This document shows, piece by piece, positions 17,865 to 29,362 of a stretch of 64,000 nucleotides of DNA (within the stretch, counting starts at the first letter, position 1; each line of letters begins with the position of its first letter). Both the position numbers and the translations under genes were made by a program. The notes under the pieces were generated by a model. The model had not been told where the DNA came from. It made no database searches and was given only the letters and a program-made list of their open reading frames with translations. Location of the stretch: NCBI RefSeq assembly GCF_020614395.1, contig NZ_CP085324.1, positions 2,140,075 to 2,204,074 of the forward strand, written 5' to 3'. The DNA is from Salarchaeum japonicum. Lineage in GTDB: Archaea; Halobacteriota; Halobacteria; Halobacteriales; Halobacteriaceae.

Positions 17865-17950
17865 CCTCTTTGAACAACGCCCGCGAGAGACCGGCGTGTG
17901 CGGGAGGTTGTTCCGGTAGTGCTTTTGGTGTCGAGTTCGAGGTGGCGGGT

Positions 17951-18163
17951 ATGAACCTGGATATCGGCGTTTTCGAGGACGAACTCGACGTTCTCGGTGT
18001 GGTTGTCGGCGTGCTGGTCGCGCTGATGGGCGTGGGGACGCTCGTCGGGATGCCGTGGCAGTACGCGAACAGTGCGGTGGTGACGGTCGGACAGATAGTG
18101 GGTGCGGTGTCGGCTATCGTCATCGGCGCGGGGTTGGCGTACTTCGTGCACTCAACGGCGTAA
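17951..18163 (+). CDS. Small two-helix membrane protein
   Basis: 70 residues, ATG 17951. Two hydrophobic segments (about 15-34 and 44-64) joined by a short MPWQYANS loop; the N-terminal ELDVLG is acidic. No known family recognised. It sits between the integration scar and the glutaredoxin gene, and its codon use is slightly less GC3-biased than its neighbours. Function unknown. Confidence 0.6.
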   Translation: MNLDIGVFEDELDVLGVVVGVLVALMGVGTLVGMPWQYANSAVVTVGQIVGAVSAIVIGAGLAYFVHSTA

Positions 18164-18211
18164 CTCTCTGTTTTAGGAAGGGATAACGGACGCGAGCGCG
18201 TACGTGTCGGT

Positions 18212-18466
18212 ATGTCGGTTCGGGTGACGGTGTACTCGCGGGCGGACTGCCACCTCTGCGAGGACGCCATCGAGACCATCGAGTCCGTCCGGGAACGCGT
18301 GCGGGTGGACGTTGCTATCGAGGAGGTGGACGTGGACGACGACCCCGAGTTGCGGGCGGCGTACGGCGAGCGCGTGCCGTACGTGTTCGTGGACGGCGAC
18401 CCGGCGTTCAAGTTCCGCGTGGACGCTGACGAACTCGAAGAACGACTCAGTCGTCCACGTCGATAA
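18212..18466 (+). CDS. Glutaredoxin-family protein
   Basis: 84-residue thioredoxin-fold protein with redox motif CHLC at about 13-16 after the first beta strand (VTVYSRADCHLCEDA) and the cis-Pro strand VPYVFVDGDPAF (~52-63). Likely a small cytoplasmic thiol-disulphide protein of the glutaredoxin-like/DUF836 type. It is convergent with the cytochrome b operon, and its last 20 nt overlap the 57-codon membrane protein gene on the other strand. Confidence 0.85.
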   Translation: MSVRVTVYSRADCHLCEDAIETIESVRERVRVDVAIEEVDVDDDPELRAAYGERVPYVFVDGDPAFKFRVDADELEERLSRPRR

Positions 18467-18620
18467 ACACGGTCAGGAGACCGAGAACGAGACCGAGGAG
18501 CGCGGCGGGAATCGCGTACGCGCCGGCCGCACCGCCGAGCGCGGCGGTGAGGAGGAGTAATCCGAGGAGTTTCGACCCCACATCGAGCGCGCGGTACGCC
18601 CGAGGGGCCAGGGACACCAT
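18447..18620 (-). CDS. 57-aa membrane protein coupled to cytochrome b
   Basis: ATG at 18618-18620 overlaps the cytochrome b stop by one base (TGATG), which indicates translational coupling as the last gene of the operon; TGA stop at 18447-18449. Sequence MVSLAPRAYRALDV is followed by two hydrophobic stretches (about 17-33 and 36-52: LLGLLLLTAALGG, PAALLGLVLGLL) and an acidic IDVDD tail. A small haloarchaeal membrane DUF (DUF8120-like) is the best guess. Its position suggests a small subunit or assembly factor of the cytochrome b/Rieske complex; that role is inferred from position only. Confidence 0.7.
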   Translation of the reverse strand: MVSLAPRAYRALDVGSKLLGLLLLTAALGGAAGAYAIPAALLGLVLGLLTVFIDVDD

Positions 18621-20125
18621 CAGTCGTCCTGGCTGGCGGCGCGCGCGGCGGCCGCCTCGCTCGAATCCTCGATGCCCTTCCGTTTCTTGCGCCGAGCGAG
18701 CATCACGTAGACGAGGACGCCCTCGACGAGCGGCACGGCGACGGTCGCGACCTGGAGGGGGAGCGTGACCTCCGCCGTCGTCACGGGCGGCTGCGTGAAC
18801 ACGAACGTGAACAGGCCGCCGAGCACCGGAATCGGTGCCGCCCAGTGCACGATACCGCTGACGACCGTCGCGACGGTCGCGTTCATGCCGGCCATGGAGA
18901 GCATCACGATGAGCGCGATAGCTCCCACGCCGACGGCGGTCGGGAACGGCCGGTCGAGCGGGTCGGCCGTGAAGTGGACTTCGTTCTTCGAGTAGTCGAT
19001 GAACGGCCAGAGCGCGAGCACCGTCGCGATGATACCGGGGACGATGACGCCCGCGACGAACTCACCGACCGGGATACCGCCGAGCGCGCTCGAAATCGCG
19101 TCGTGGAACGGGATGGCCGGGATGATTTTCAGCACGCCAAACACCCACATGAAGTACCAGTCCGGCCCGACGTTCGCCGGCGTGCTCGTCGGGTCGCTCG
19201 GCCCCCAGATGGGGAGGCGCTGAACGGGGAAGAACGCCGCCAGCAGGAACAACACCGCGAACGTCATCAGGAACACGACGATGGTCACCATCGCCTGGTT
19301 CGGGAACAGCGGCGTGCCGACGACGTAACTCTGGTCGTCGGAGTCAGGGCCGCCGTCGGACTCGTGGCGCTCGCCCTTCTGTTCCGTGTGCTTCTGGCGC
19401 ACCAGCAGGAACATGTGGACGGCGATGAGGCCGCCGATGACGAGCGGCACGAGGAACACGTGCATGAAGAACAACCGCGGAATAACCGTCTCCGAGGCCG
19501 CCGGCCACGCACCGCCGAACACGAGGTACTGGAGCTGCTCGCCGATGAACGGAATCGTCCCCGCTATCTCGTACCCGATACCGGTCGCGGTCGCGCTGTA
19601 CTCGTCGAACGGGAGCGCGTACCCGAGGAAGCCCTCAAGGATACCGAGGAAGATGAGGGCGGTGCCGACGAGCCAGTTCAGCTCGCGGGGGTTCCGGTAG
19701 GAGCCCGCGAAGAACACGCGGAGCATGTGGAGGCCCATCGCGGCGACGAACAGGAACGCCGCCCAGTGGTGCACCATCCGGAGCGTCATCCCGAACCGCG
19801 TACCGTACGTTATCTGGAGGACGGACGCGAACGCCGCCGGCACCTCCGTGCCCGCGTACGCCGCGACACGACCCGTGTACTCCACGGCCGTGGTGCTCGG
19901 CGTGTAAATCAGACCGAGGAACGTCCCCGTCAGAACGAGGATGACGAACGTGAACAGACTCACCTCACCGAGGAGGAACGAGCCGTACGCGTCCTCCGGG
20001 AACGCCTTCCCGAGGAACGTATCCCCGAGGTCGAGACGGTCGTCGAGCCAGCGGTAGACACGGCTCGGGTTCTCGTCCTCAGACGCCGTCCCCTCCGCGG
20101 GCTGCTGCTCTGTTTCCGTACTCAT
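18620..20125 (-). CDS. Cytochrome b of bc1/b6f-type complex
   Basis: 501-residue integral membrane dihaem cytochrome b, transferring electrons from quinol. Haem ligands are His119/His133 (VHHWAAF...GLHMLR) and His222/His237 (FFMHVF...AVHMFL); spacings of 14 and 15 resemble the b6 type. The quinol-site PEWY motif appears as PDWY (321-324). Both the four-helix b6-like half and the subunit-IV-like half are in one chain, joined by an acidic linker (about 246-268). An acidic 25-residue N-terminus and basic RRKKRK near the C-terminus face the cytoplasm. Follows the Rieske gene with a one-nt gap and is coupled to a 57-aa membrane protein. Confidence 0.92.
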   Translation of the reverse strand: MSTETEQQPAEGTASEDENPSRVYRWLDDRLDLGDTFLGKAFPEDAYGSFLLGEVSLFTFVILVLTGTFLGLIYTPSTTAVEYTGRVAAYAGTEVPAAFASVLQITYGTRFGMTLRMVHHWAAFLFVAAMGLHMLRVFFAGSYRNPRELNWLVGTALIFLGILEGFLGYALPFDEYSATATGIGYEIAGTIPFIGEQLQYLVFGGAWPAASETVIPRLFFMHVFLVPLVIGGLIAVHMFLLVRQKHTEQKGERHESDGGPDSDDQSYVVGTPLFPNQAMVTIVVFLMTFAVLFLLAAFFPVQRLPIWGPSDPTSTPANVGPDWYFMWVFGVLKIIPAIPFHDAISSALGGIPVGEFVAGVIVPGIIATVLALWPFIDYSKNEVHFTADPLDRPFPTAVGVGAIALIVMLSMAGMNATVATVVSGIVHWAAPIPVLGGLFTFVFTQPPVTTAEVTLPLQVATVAVPLVEGVLVYVMLARRKKRKGIEDSSEAAAARAASQDD

Positions 20126-20126
20126 A

Positions 20127-20810
20127 TCACTCTCCGCCTCCCGCCCCGATGGGCGCTTCGAAGTGCCCGGTCGCCATCAAGAGGTCGCCCTCCTCCGTCA
20201 CGCCGATTGGGAGCTGGGGGAGCGGGCGCGGCGCCGGCCCACCGACGACCTCACAGCCGTTCAGGGGGTCGAACACGCTCTGGTGGCACGGACACAGGAG
20301 GTCTTGGCCGTCGCGCTGACTGACCTGACAGCCCGCGTGCGTGCACACCTTCGAGTACGCCGCGTACCCCTCGACGACGCCGTCGAGATTCGTCGGCTCC
20401 GCGTACTGATCCTGCTCGAAACGGATGAGGAGGGTCGCGGTCTGTCCCGCGGCCGTGAGCGCGCCGCCGCCCTCGGCCTCTGGGAACACAGTCATCATCT
20501 CCCCGCTCCCGGCCGGAATCGCATCCAGGCCGACGCGGTTCCCCTCCTGGTCGACCAGGTGGGTGCCGCTCACGTACATCGTCTCGTACGTCAGCGTCGT
20601 CGTGTCCTTCACGGCCGCGGAATCGACACCAACGAGGCCGTTCACCGCGAACGACCCGATAGCAGCCGACCCCGCGATACCCGCGAAGAGCTTCGCCGCG
20701 TTCCGACGAGTCTCCACGAGCGTATCCCGCTCGGGAATCTGCTCGGGTTCTCCCTCTGGCTCCGGTTCCTGTTCCGCCTCCGCCGTCGTGGTGTCGTCGT
20801 TCGTGGACAT
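20127..20810 (-). CDS. Rieske iron-sulphur protein of the cytochrome complex
   Basis: 227-residue [2Fe-2S] Rieske subunit. Cluster motifs are CTHAGC (156-161) and CPCHQS (173-178), giving the Cys/His ligands. The N-terminus is Glu-rich, followed by TRR and a hydrophobic anchor (about 40-62) that may act as an uncleaved Tat-type membrane anchor. The C-terminus has GGPAPRPLPQLP, the Pro loop of Rieske proteins. The ATG overlaps the upstream membrane protein stop by one base (TAATG), and cytochrome b follows after one nt, so the three are one operon. Confidence 0.93.
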   Translation of the reverse strand: MSTNDDTTTAEAEQEPEPEGEPEQIPERDTLVETRRNAAKLFAGIAGSAAIGSFAVNGLVGVDSAAVKDTTTLTYETMYVSGTHLVDQEGNRVGLDAIPAGSGEMMTVFPEAEGGGALTAAGQTATLLIRFEQDQYAEPTNLDGVVEGYAAYSKVCTHAGCQVSQRDGQDLLCPCHQSVFDPLNGCEVVGGPAPRPLPQLPIGVTEEGDLLMATGHFEAPIGAGGGE

Positions 20811-21409
20811 TAGTGGTCGCGTTCCTCCGCAACGTCGATACTCGGGATGAAGTACGTGTAGTAGAGCAACACCGTCTCCGCGAGGCTCACGCACAACAAC
20901 GCCCCGTAGAACCCGAGGAACTGGTGGCGGGCCGCGCCGAACACTTCGCCCGCGAACAACGCCGCGAACACGACGGTCGCGAACGTGAACCCGCCGACGA
21001 GCCACACGCCGGTCAGGTTCGCCTTCGCGGGCCAGTACGCGACGACGCTCCGGTACTCGGACTCCAAGTAATCGGGGAGGTCGAGGTCTGTTCCATCGGT
21101 CGGTTCGATCGGCTCACCCGAACGCCCCACGCGGTGCGCGAACCGAATGCTCGCGAAGAGCACCCCGAACAGTCCGAACAGACCCAGCCAGGTCACGACA
21201 CCCGCGACGTTGACGTTAATCTCCGTCGGCGCGTCGATGAAGTACCCGGTCGGGTTCAGCGAACTGTTCGGCGCCGGCTGGAGAGCGATCTCCTCGCCCC
21301 CCGCGTGGCCGCCGCTCGCCAGAGCGACGAACCACATCGGCACCAGTACGGCGCTGATGAGCAGTACGATGACAGCGGTTTCCCGTCTCATATCAAGCTT
21401 CGTGTCCAT
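20810..21409 (-). CDS. Haloarchaeal membrane protein of the cytochrome complex operon
   Basis: 199 residues (193 if the in-frame ATG at 21391 is used). Hydrophobic segments lie at about 10-30, 63-83, 127-150 and 160-182; an extracellular-looking segment between the first two contains ALQPAPNSSLNPTGYFIDAP. No haem or metal motif. Always-present small membrane DUFs are known in haloarchaeal bc operons, and this is the first gene of the operon, coupled to the Rieske gene (TAATG). Role as a structural or assembly subunit is inferred from position. Confidence 0.75.
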   Translation of the reverse strand: MDTKLDMRRETAVIVLLISAVLVPMWFVALASGGHAGGEEIALQPAPNSSLNPTGYFIDAPTEINVNVAGVVTWLGLFGLFGVLFASIRFAHRVGRSGEPIEPTDGTDLDLPDYLESEYRSVVAYWPAKANLTGVWLVGGFTFATVVFAALFAGEVFGAARHQFLGFYGALLCVSLAETVLLYYTYFIPSIDVAEERDH

Positions 21410-21582
21410 GACGCCGCCCGGAACCGGACGACAGTCGATAGTTGGACTTCTAGTGGGGAAATTGGGAGAGACATACATCGTTGTTTCGGTTACGACGAAG
21501 GCGAGACGGCCGCCCAACCGAAACCACTTCAACGCTCGCCGTCCCAACCCCAACTAGAACCGTCCACACGGACACACTAACC

Positions 21583-22275
21583 ATGAACAGGAGGGAATTC
21601 CTCGCGGGCGCGGCCGGGACGAGCGCAGTCGCGCTCACCAGCACCACGGCCACCGCCCAAGAAGACGGCGAAGGCAGCGACCCCCGGCAAGGAAGCGGCA
21701 CCGAGGACGACCCGTACGTCGTCAACATGTACACGGAGAGTAGCGAATACTACTTCGACCCCGTCGGCCTCCACATCGAACCCGGCGACACCGTCCAGTG
21801 GGTGAACGCGTCCGGCGACCACAGCGCAACCTCCTACACCACGGACAACCCCAGCGCGTCCGTCCGCCGCGTCCCCGAAGGAGCCGCGAGCTTCAACAGC
21901 GGCACCCTCACTGAGGACGGCGCGACCTACACGCACACCTTCGAAACCGAAGGCACCTACGACTACTACTGCATCCCCCACAAGACGCTCGGCATGGTCG
22001 CCCGCCTCGTCGTCGGCGAACCCGGCGGCCCCGCCACCGAAGGCTCCATCCCCGACAGCGTCGGCTCCGGCGTCGTCCCCGACTCCGAAACCATCGTCGA
22101 AGAACAAGCCCTCTCCTACCCCTTCATCCCCAACACCGGCGCGGGCTCCCTCCCCGGACTCGCCGTCGGCGCACTCGCACTCTTCGGCCTCGGGAACGCC
22201 TACATGCTCAGCGAGTACGACGTCCTCTCCGGCCGCTACAAGAACTCCGACGACACCCAGACCGGACTCGAATAA
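21583..22275 (+). CDS. Halocyanin-type blue copper protein, Tat-exported and membrane-anchored
   Basis: 230-residue cupredoxin. The N-terminus MNRREFLAGAAG is a twin-arginine signal. Type-1 copper ligands are visible as His80 (ASGDHSAT), Cys130, His133 and Met138 (YYCIPHKTLGM). After a Gly/Pro/Ser linker, a hydrophobic helix (about 180-200) and the tail EYDVLSGRYKNS provide a C-terminal anchor. Divergently transcribed from the Rieske/cytochrome b operon, it is a likely electron acceptor of that complex, passing electrons to a terminal oxidase. Confidence 0.92.
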   Translation: MNRREFLAGAAGTSAVALTSTTATAQEDGEGSDPRQGSGTEDDPYVVNMYTESSEYYFDPVGLHIEPGDTVQWVNASGDHSATSYTTDNPSASVRRVPEGAASFNSGTLTEDGATYTHTFETEGTYDYYCIPHKTLGMVARLVVGEPGGPATEGSIPDSVGSGVVPDSETIVEEQALSYPFIPNTGAGSLPGLAVGALALFGLGNAYMLSEYDVLSGRYKNSDDTQTGLE

Positions 22276-22442
22276 CCACTCCACTCCTTCTCGCGACCCC
22301 ACTCCGACACACGCAACCCCGGGTTCACGCCCGCGAAACTACCCTCCGGAACCACGGCGTTGCCACTCGACGACACAGCAAGACACGACAGCTCGACGGC
22401 TCTCGTCGAACCACCGGCTACCGAACGACGAGGACAGTAGAA

Positions 22443-22518
22443 AGCCAAGGGCCGGATTTGAACCGGCGATGGGCGGCTCTGCAGGCCGCTGCGTTAGGCC
22501 GGACTCTGCCACCTTGGC
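22443..22518 (-). tRNA. tRNA-Cys (anticodon GCA)
   Basis: 76-nt cloverleaf on the minus strand: acceptor GCCAAGG/CCTTGGC, anticodon stem GCGGC/GCCGC with loop CTGCAGA, discriminator T as usual for tRNA-Cys, no encoded CCA. It lies downstream of the 5S gene and its hairpin; a TATA-like CCCTAAATCGG about 26 nt upstream suggests its own promoter. Confidence 0.95.
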
Positions 22519-22597
22519 ACACCTCTCGCTTAACCGCCAGCCGATTTAGGGATTGCGGAACGCCACCGCACAGCGCAACCGCTCCCCGACATAAATG

Positions 22598-22634
22598 CAA
22601 AAAGCCCCGAACAGCACGACTGCTGTTCGAGGCT
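22598..22634 (-). terminator. Hairpin plus T-run after 5S rRNA
   Basis: On the minus strand a 14-bp stem with one G-T pair (22603-22616 with 22621-22634) and a 4-nt loop is followed by TTTTT. It looks like a bacterial intrinsic terminator, 11 nt past the 5S 3' end. Confidence 0.65.
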
Positions 22635-22644
22635 AAGTATGAAT

Positions 22645-22767
22645 GGTAGGCGGCGAACCGGATTTCCCAGAGGCTCGCGCACTCCAGTACTGACCGGAAC
22701 GCAGGCGGGCTTATCTTCCGTGTTCGGGATGGGTACGGGAGTCGCCCCGCCGCTATGGCCGCCTTAA
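22645..22767 (-). rRNA. rrf: 5S ribosomal RNA
   Basis: About 122 nt. Matches haloarchaeal 5S: 5' end TTAAGGCGGCC pairs with the 3' end GCCGCCTACC, and the conserved CCCATCCCGAACACGG loop-B region is present. Its 5' end directly abuts a tRNA-like minihelix. Confidence 0.95.
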
Positions 22768-22808
22768 CGCCGACCCACGGAATCGAACCGTGGTACGCCA
22801 AACGTCGG
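22768..22808 (-). ncRNA. tRNA-like minihelix abutting 5S rRNA
   Basis: Minus-strand RNA with a T arm CACGG-TTCGATT-CCGTG and a short acceptor-like pairing CCGAC/GTCGG, lacking D and anticodon arms. It ends at the first base of 5S. In Haloferax volcanii the 5S 5' end is made by tRNase Z acting on such an element. Confidence 0.7.
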
Positions 22809-22828
22809 TGGTCAAACTGACCGTGTAA

Positions 22829-22858
22829 TACGTGCAATCCAAATTGCGCCTGGACTCG
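22829..22858 (-). other. 23S processing stem, 3' arm
   Basis: Two blocks (22829-22841 and 22850-22858) pair exactly with 25891-25903 and 25874-25882; unpaired bases between them form the bulge-helix-bulge used to excise pre-23S. Confidence 0.8.
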
Positions 22859-22880
22859 CTCAACATCGTGTCGAGCGTAC

Positions 22881-25796
<2,916 letters not shown>

Positions 25797-26058
25797 GATA
25801 CTCACCACAGAGTGGTGAGAGACTCACCATAGAAATGGTGAGGATTTGGATTTCGCTCATCACGAATGATGAACGAGTCCAGTGGACGCCTGGATTGCAC
25901 GTACACACGGTCTTCATCGCACGTCCCGTGGGTGACACGGGAGCGTACATCGACCCTTCCCAGCCACGCTCTCGCCGGCTGGTGCATCAGTCGAACTCAA
26001 CTCATCGTTGCGCCGTGTTCCACTTAAGGGACACGGTTCACGACCGAGTCGAGAGTAA
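25797..26058 (-). other. tRNA-Ala to 23S spacer with internal promoter-like element
   Basis: No gene. Holds the 23S processing arm and, near 26017-26040, a CTTAAGTGG element like the TATA boxes of the main rRNA promoters (minus strand), a possible internal promoter. Confidence 0.5.
25874..25903 (-). other. 23S processing stem, 5' arm
   Basis: Complement of 22829-22858 (9-bp and 13-bp blocks) with a bulge between them. Confidence 0.8.
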
Positions 26059-26130
26059 TGGACCCACTGGGATTCGAACCCAGGGCATCCTCCTTGCAAA
26101 GGAGGCACTCTACCACTGAGCTATGGGCCC
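26059..26130 (-). tRNA. tRNA-Ala (anticodon TGC)
   Basis: 72 nt in the 16S-23S spacer. Acceptor GGGCCCA/TGGGTCC with one G-T, anticodon stem CCTCC/GGAGG with loop TTTGCAA, T arm CTGGG-TTCGAAT-CCCAG, discriminator A. Standard spacer tRNA of haloarchaeal rRNA operons. Confidence 0.95.
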
Positions 26131-26149
26131 ACCTCCGAACTGGAGGTTC

Positions 26150-26203
26150 GTTAGCCCTGATGGATTGTAGGTGTCCGATTGGGCTCAAGAGAGCCAATCG
26201 CCA
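26150..26203 (-). other. 16S processing stem, 3' arm
   Basis: 18 nt (26150-26167) are the exact complement of 27825-27842; further inward, the tccgattgggctc block pairs with the gaggccaatcgga block. The interruption is the bulge-helix-bulge site for splicing endonuclease. Confidence 0.8.
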
Positions 26204-26239
26204 AAGGTGAGCCAGAGCAACGCTCTGGTCTCGATCGTT

Positions 26240-27711
<1,472 letters not shown>

Positions 27712-27794
27712 GTGCTGGGATAAACCCAGCTGCTGGAGGTCAAGCCTCCAGCTTGGCGGGAGCACCAAGTACATGGTGCTTCCATTGCAAATGA

Positions 27795-27842
27795 TTGGCT
27801 CTAATGAGGCCAATCGGATATCACCAATCCATCAGGGCTAAC
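27795..27842 (-). other. 16S processing stem, 5' arm
   Basis: Pairs with 26150-26203; the outer 18 bp are perfect. Confidence 0.8.
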
Positions 27843-27980
27843 ATCAGATCCCATCTGTACGGCGGACCGCAGGGGTAGGATCCTCATTTCCTTCGGATCT
27901 GAACATAGGGAGTTTCGGGTATTAAACCCATCGGAACTCCACAGATCCGAGCCGTGGAAGCGAGGGGCGCTTCCACGCGA

Positions 27981-28026
27981 CGTTCGCATTCCATCCAACG
28001 TCCGGGTATCACTTAAGGCCATTGAA
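27981..28026 (-). promoter_or_regulatory. rRNA promoter unit nearest 16S
   Basis: TATA-like TTAAGTG at 28010-28016 and start-site motif GAATGCGAACG at 27981-27991 (minus strand). Confidence 0.7.
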
Positions 28027-28107
28027 TCAGATTCGCCGAAGGCGAATCGAGGCCACCCCTCGTTGAACGTAGAACATCAGTGACGTAGGAGTACTACGCC
28101 ACCTCGT

Positions 28108-28152
28108 CGTTCACATTCATTCCGAAGGGAGATAACCACTTAAGGGCATCGT
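28108..28152 (-). promoter_or_regulatory. rRNA promoter unit 2
   Basis: TTAAGTG at 28137-28143 and GAATGTGAACG at 28108-28118. A 35-nt block just downstream in transcription (28078-28112) is almost repeated at 28207-28242. Confidence 0.7.
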
Positions 28153-28237
28153 TCCCACCTCGCGAGAGGTAGATTGCATACCGACCCGGAACGTCGAATG
28201 CGTGCGTCAGTAGCGTAGGAGTACTACGCCACCTCGT

Positions 28238-28284
28238 CGTTCGCATTCGTACGAAAGTCCGAGTGCCACTTAAGGGTGTTGAAT
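28238..28284 (-). promoter_or_regulatory. rRNA promoter unit 3
   Basis: TTAAGTG at 28267-28273 and GAATGCGAACG at 28238-28248. Confidence 0.7.
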
Positions 28285-28372
28285 CAAGTTCGTCGAAGAC
28301 GACTTGGATTCGAAGCCGAACAGGTTGGACGGGCGTGCGTCGGTGGCTCCGGGCGACCGGGCCACGTCACGT

Positions 28373-28418
28373 CGTTCGCATTCAATCCGAGTGCCGGGTC
28401 ACACTTAACGCCGTCGAA
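28373..28418 (-). promoter_or_regulatory. rRNA promoter unit 4, distal
   Basis: TTAAGTG at 28402-28408 preceded by TTCGACGGCG (upstream element), start motif GAATGCGAACG at 28373-28383. Confidence 0.7.
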
Positions 28419-28665
28419 CCACCACCCTGTTCGGGAGACGGCGACACGGTGAGCCGTCGCACGAATTGTAGACGCGGCTGTGGGAAGTCGGGTCGAGAGA
28501 ACTGTGGCGCGGGCGGAGGCCGACGGGTCATCCCTCGGTCGTCCGTTCGGTCGGGTCGGGTGTTTCCCGCGCGTACATGCGTACACGGCGGACGGTGTTA
28601 ACGGCGCGGGTTCCGCGACGCGGAGCTACCCGCCCCGAGCTCGCACGCGCGAGTACGTAGGGAAG

Positions 28666-28980
28666 CTAGATGTCGTCGACGTGTTCGATGCCCTGCTTCG
28701 AGACGTTCGCCTTGGTGATGCGGCCGGGCATCCAGTCGGGCGAGTCGTCGGGCGCGTCTTCCTCCCACGCCCAGGCTTCGTAGATGTGTACCTTGTCCGA
28801 GCCCTTCTCGCGGAGCCGGATGTCGTGGCGTTCTGCGTTCTGTTCACCGTCGGCGACGTCTTCGAGCCGTCGGGCCGCCTTGAGCGCGGCCTGTCGGGGC
28901 GTGTTTCCGCTGAAGACACTGGTCTCGTTACCGTCGACGTCGCGGAGCGCGAAGTTCCGTTTACCGTCCTCACGTGCCAT
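28666..28980 (-). CDS. Non-histone chromosomal protein MC1
   Basis: 104-residue MC1-type DNA-binding and bending protein, an abundant haloarchaeal chromatin protein. Recognised from KRNFALRDVDGNETSVFSG (7-25), TPRQAALKAARRLEDV (27-42) and the DNA-contacting arm HIYEAWAWEEDAPDDSPDWM. More acidic than methanogen MC1, as expected for a salt-in organism. ATG 28978-28980, with a strong TATA box 37-46 nt upstream. Faces the rRNA operon on the same strand. Confidence 0.92.
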   Translation of the reverse strand: MAREDGKRNFALRDVDGNETSVFSGNTPRQAALKAARRLEDVADGEQNAERHDIRLREKGSDKVHIYEAWAWEEDAPDDSPDWMPGRITKANVSKQGIEHVDDI

Positions 28981-29016
28981 GGTTTTGCACCATGCCAACC
29001 AAGCACAGGCCCTCTC

Positions 29017-29026
29017 ATAAATATAT
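29017..29026 (-). promoter_or_regulatory. TATA box of the MC1 gene
   Basis: ATATATTTAT on the minus strand, 37-46 nt before the ATG, leaving a short leader. One of the most AT-rich stretches of the window. Confidence 0.7.
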
Positions 29027-29161
29027 CGGCAAATTCAACCGGATACGGCGGGGTTCCCGGGAGGAACCGCGCGGAAGAGCGGCGCAACGACCGGGACGAG
29101 CGACGGCAAGAGGTAAGGGCTTAAGTACGTGCTACGGCGAAGGAGGGGATACAGTAGCTCG

Positions 29162-29359
29162 ATGGTTCGCAAGAAGAAACTCAGCCCGAGTGGCGCGAAA
29201 GGCGAGGACGGCGAGTACCACAACGCCCACGTGAACCTCCACGAGGACGAACTCGCCGTCGCCGGCCTCGAAATCGGCGACGAGGTGTTCGTGCGCGTGC
29301 GTGAGGACAAGATTATCATCCAGAAGGCGGACCCGGACGAGGTCGAACACGACTTCTGA
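29162..29359 (+). CDS. AbrB/SpoVT-like small protein
   Basis: 65 residues with a swapped-hairpin AbrB-like pattern: HVNLHEDELAVAGLEIGDEV followed by VRVREDKIIIQK. Basic N-terminus MVRKKKLSP and acidic C-terminus. May bind DNA or regulate, but no partner toxin is present. ATG 29162 with a cttaagtac box about 40 nt upstream. pyrD starts 3 nt after its stop, so the two are cotranscribed and this may be a regulator or simply the first gene of a pyrD unit. Confidence 0.8.
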   Translation: MVRKKKLSPSGAKGEDGEYHNAHVNLHEDELAVAGLEIGDEVFVRVREDKIIIQKADPDEVEHDF

Positions 29360-29362
29360 GCC

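Larger units (their letters stand above)
17576..17950. other. Gene-free stretch with two tRNA-Lys 3'-end copies
   Basis: No coding frame with normal haloarchaeal codon use is visible. It holds two copies of the tRNA-Lys 3' end separated by about 100 and 190 nt, and imperfect GC palindromes such as gcgagccttcggctcgct. Reads as decayed DNA left after integration and loss of elements at the tRNA gene. Confidence 0.6.
27712..28665 (-). promoter_or_regulatory. rRNA leader with four tandem promoters
   Basis: No protein gene. From the 16S outward it contains the 16S processing arm (27795-27842) and four promoter units about 127-136 nt apart, each with TTAAGTG on the minus strand and GAATGCGAACG or a close variant about 20-25 nt downstream. 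The stretch 28432-28665 shows no clear element apart from a possible weak fifth box near 28593. Confidence 0.75.

Noticed and set aside
17576..17950. Protein gene in the tRNA-Lys downstream stretch
   Set aside because: Frames across it have broken third-position bias and translate the repeated tRNA end; better explained as scar DNA.
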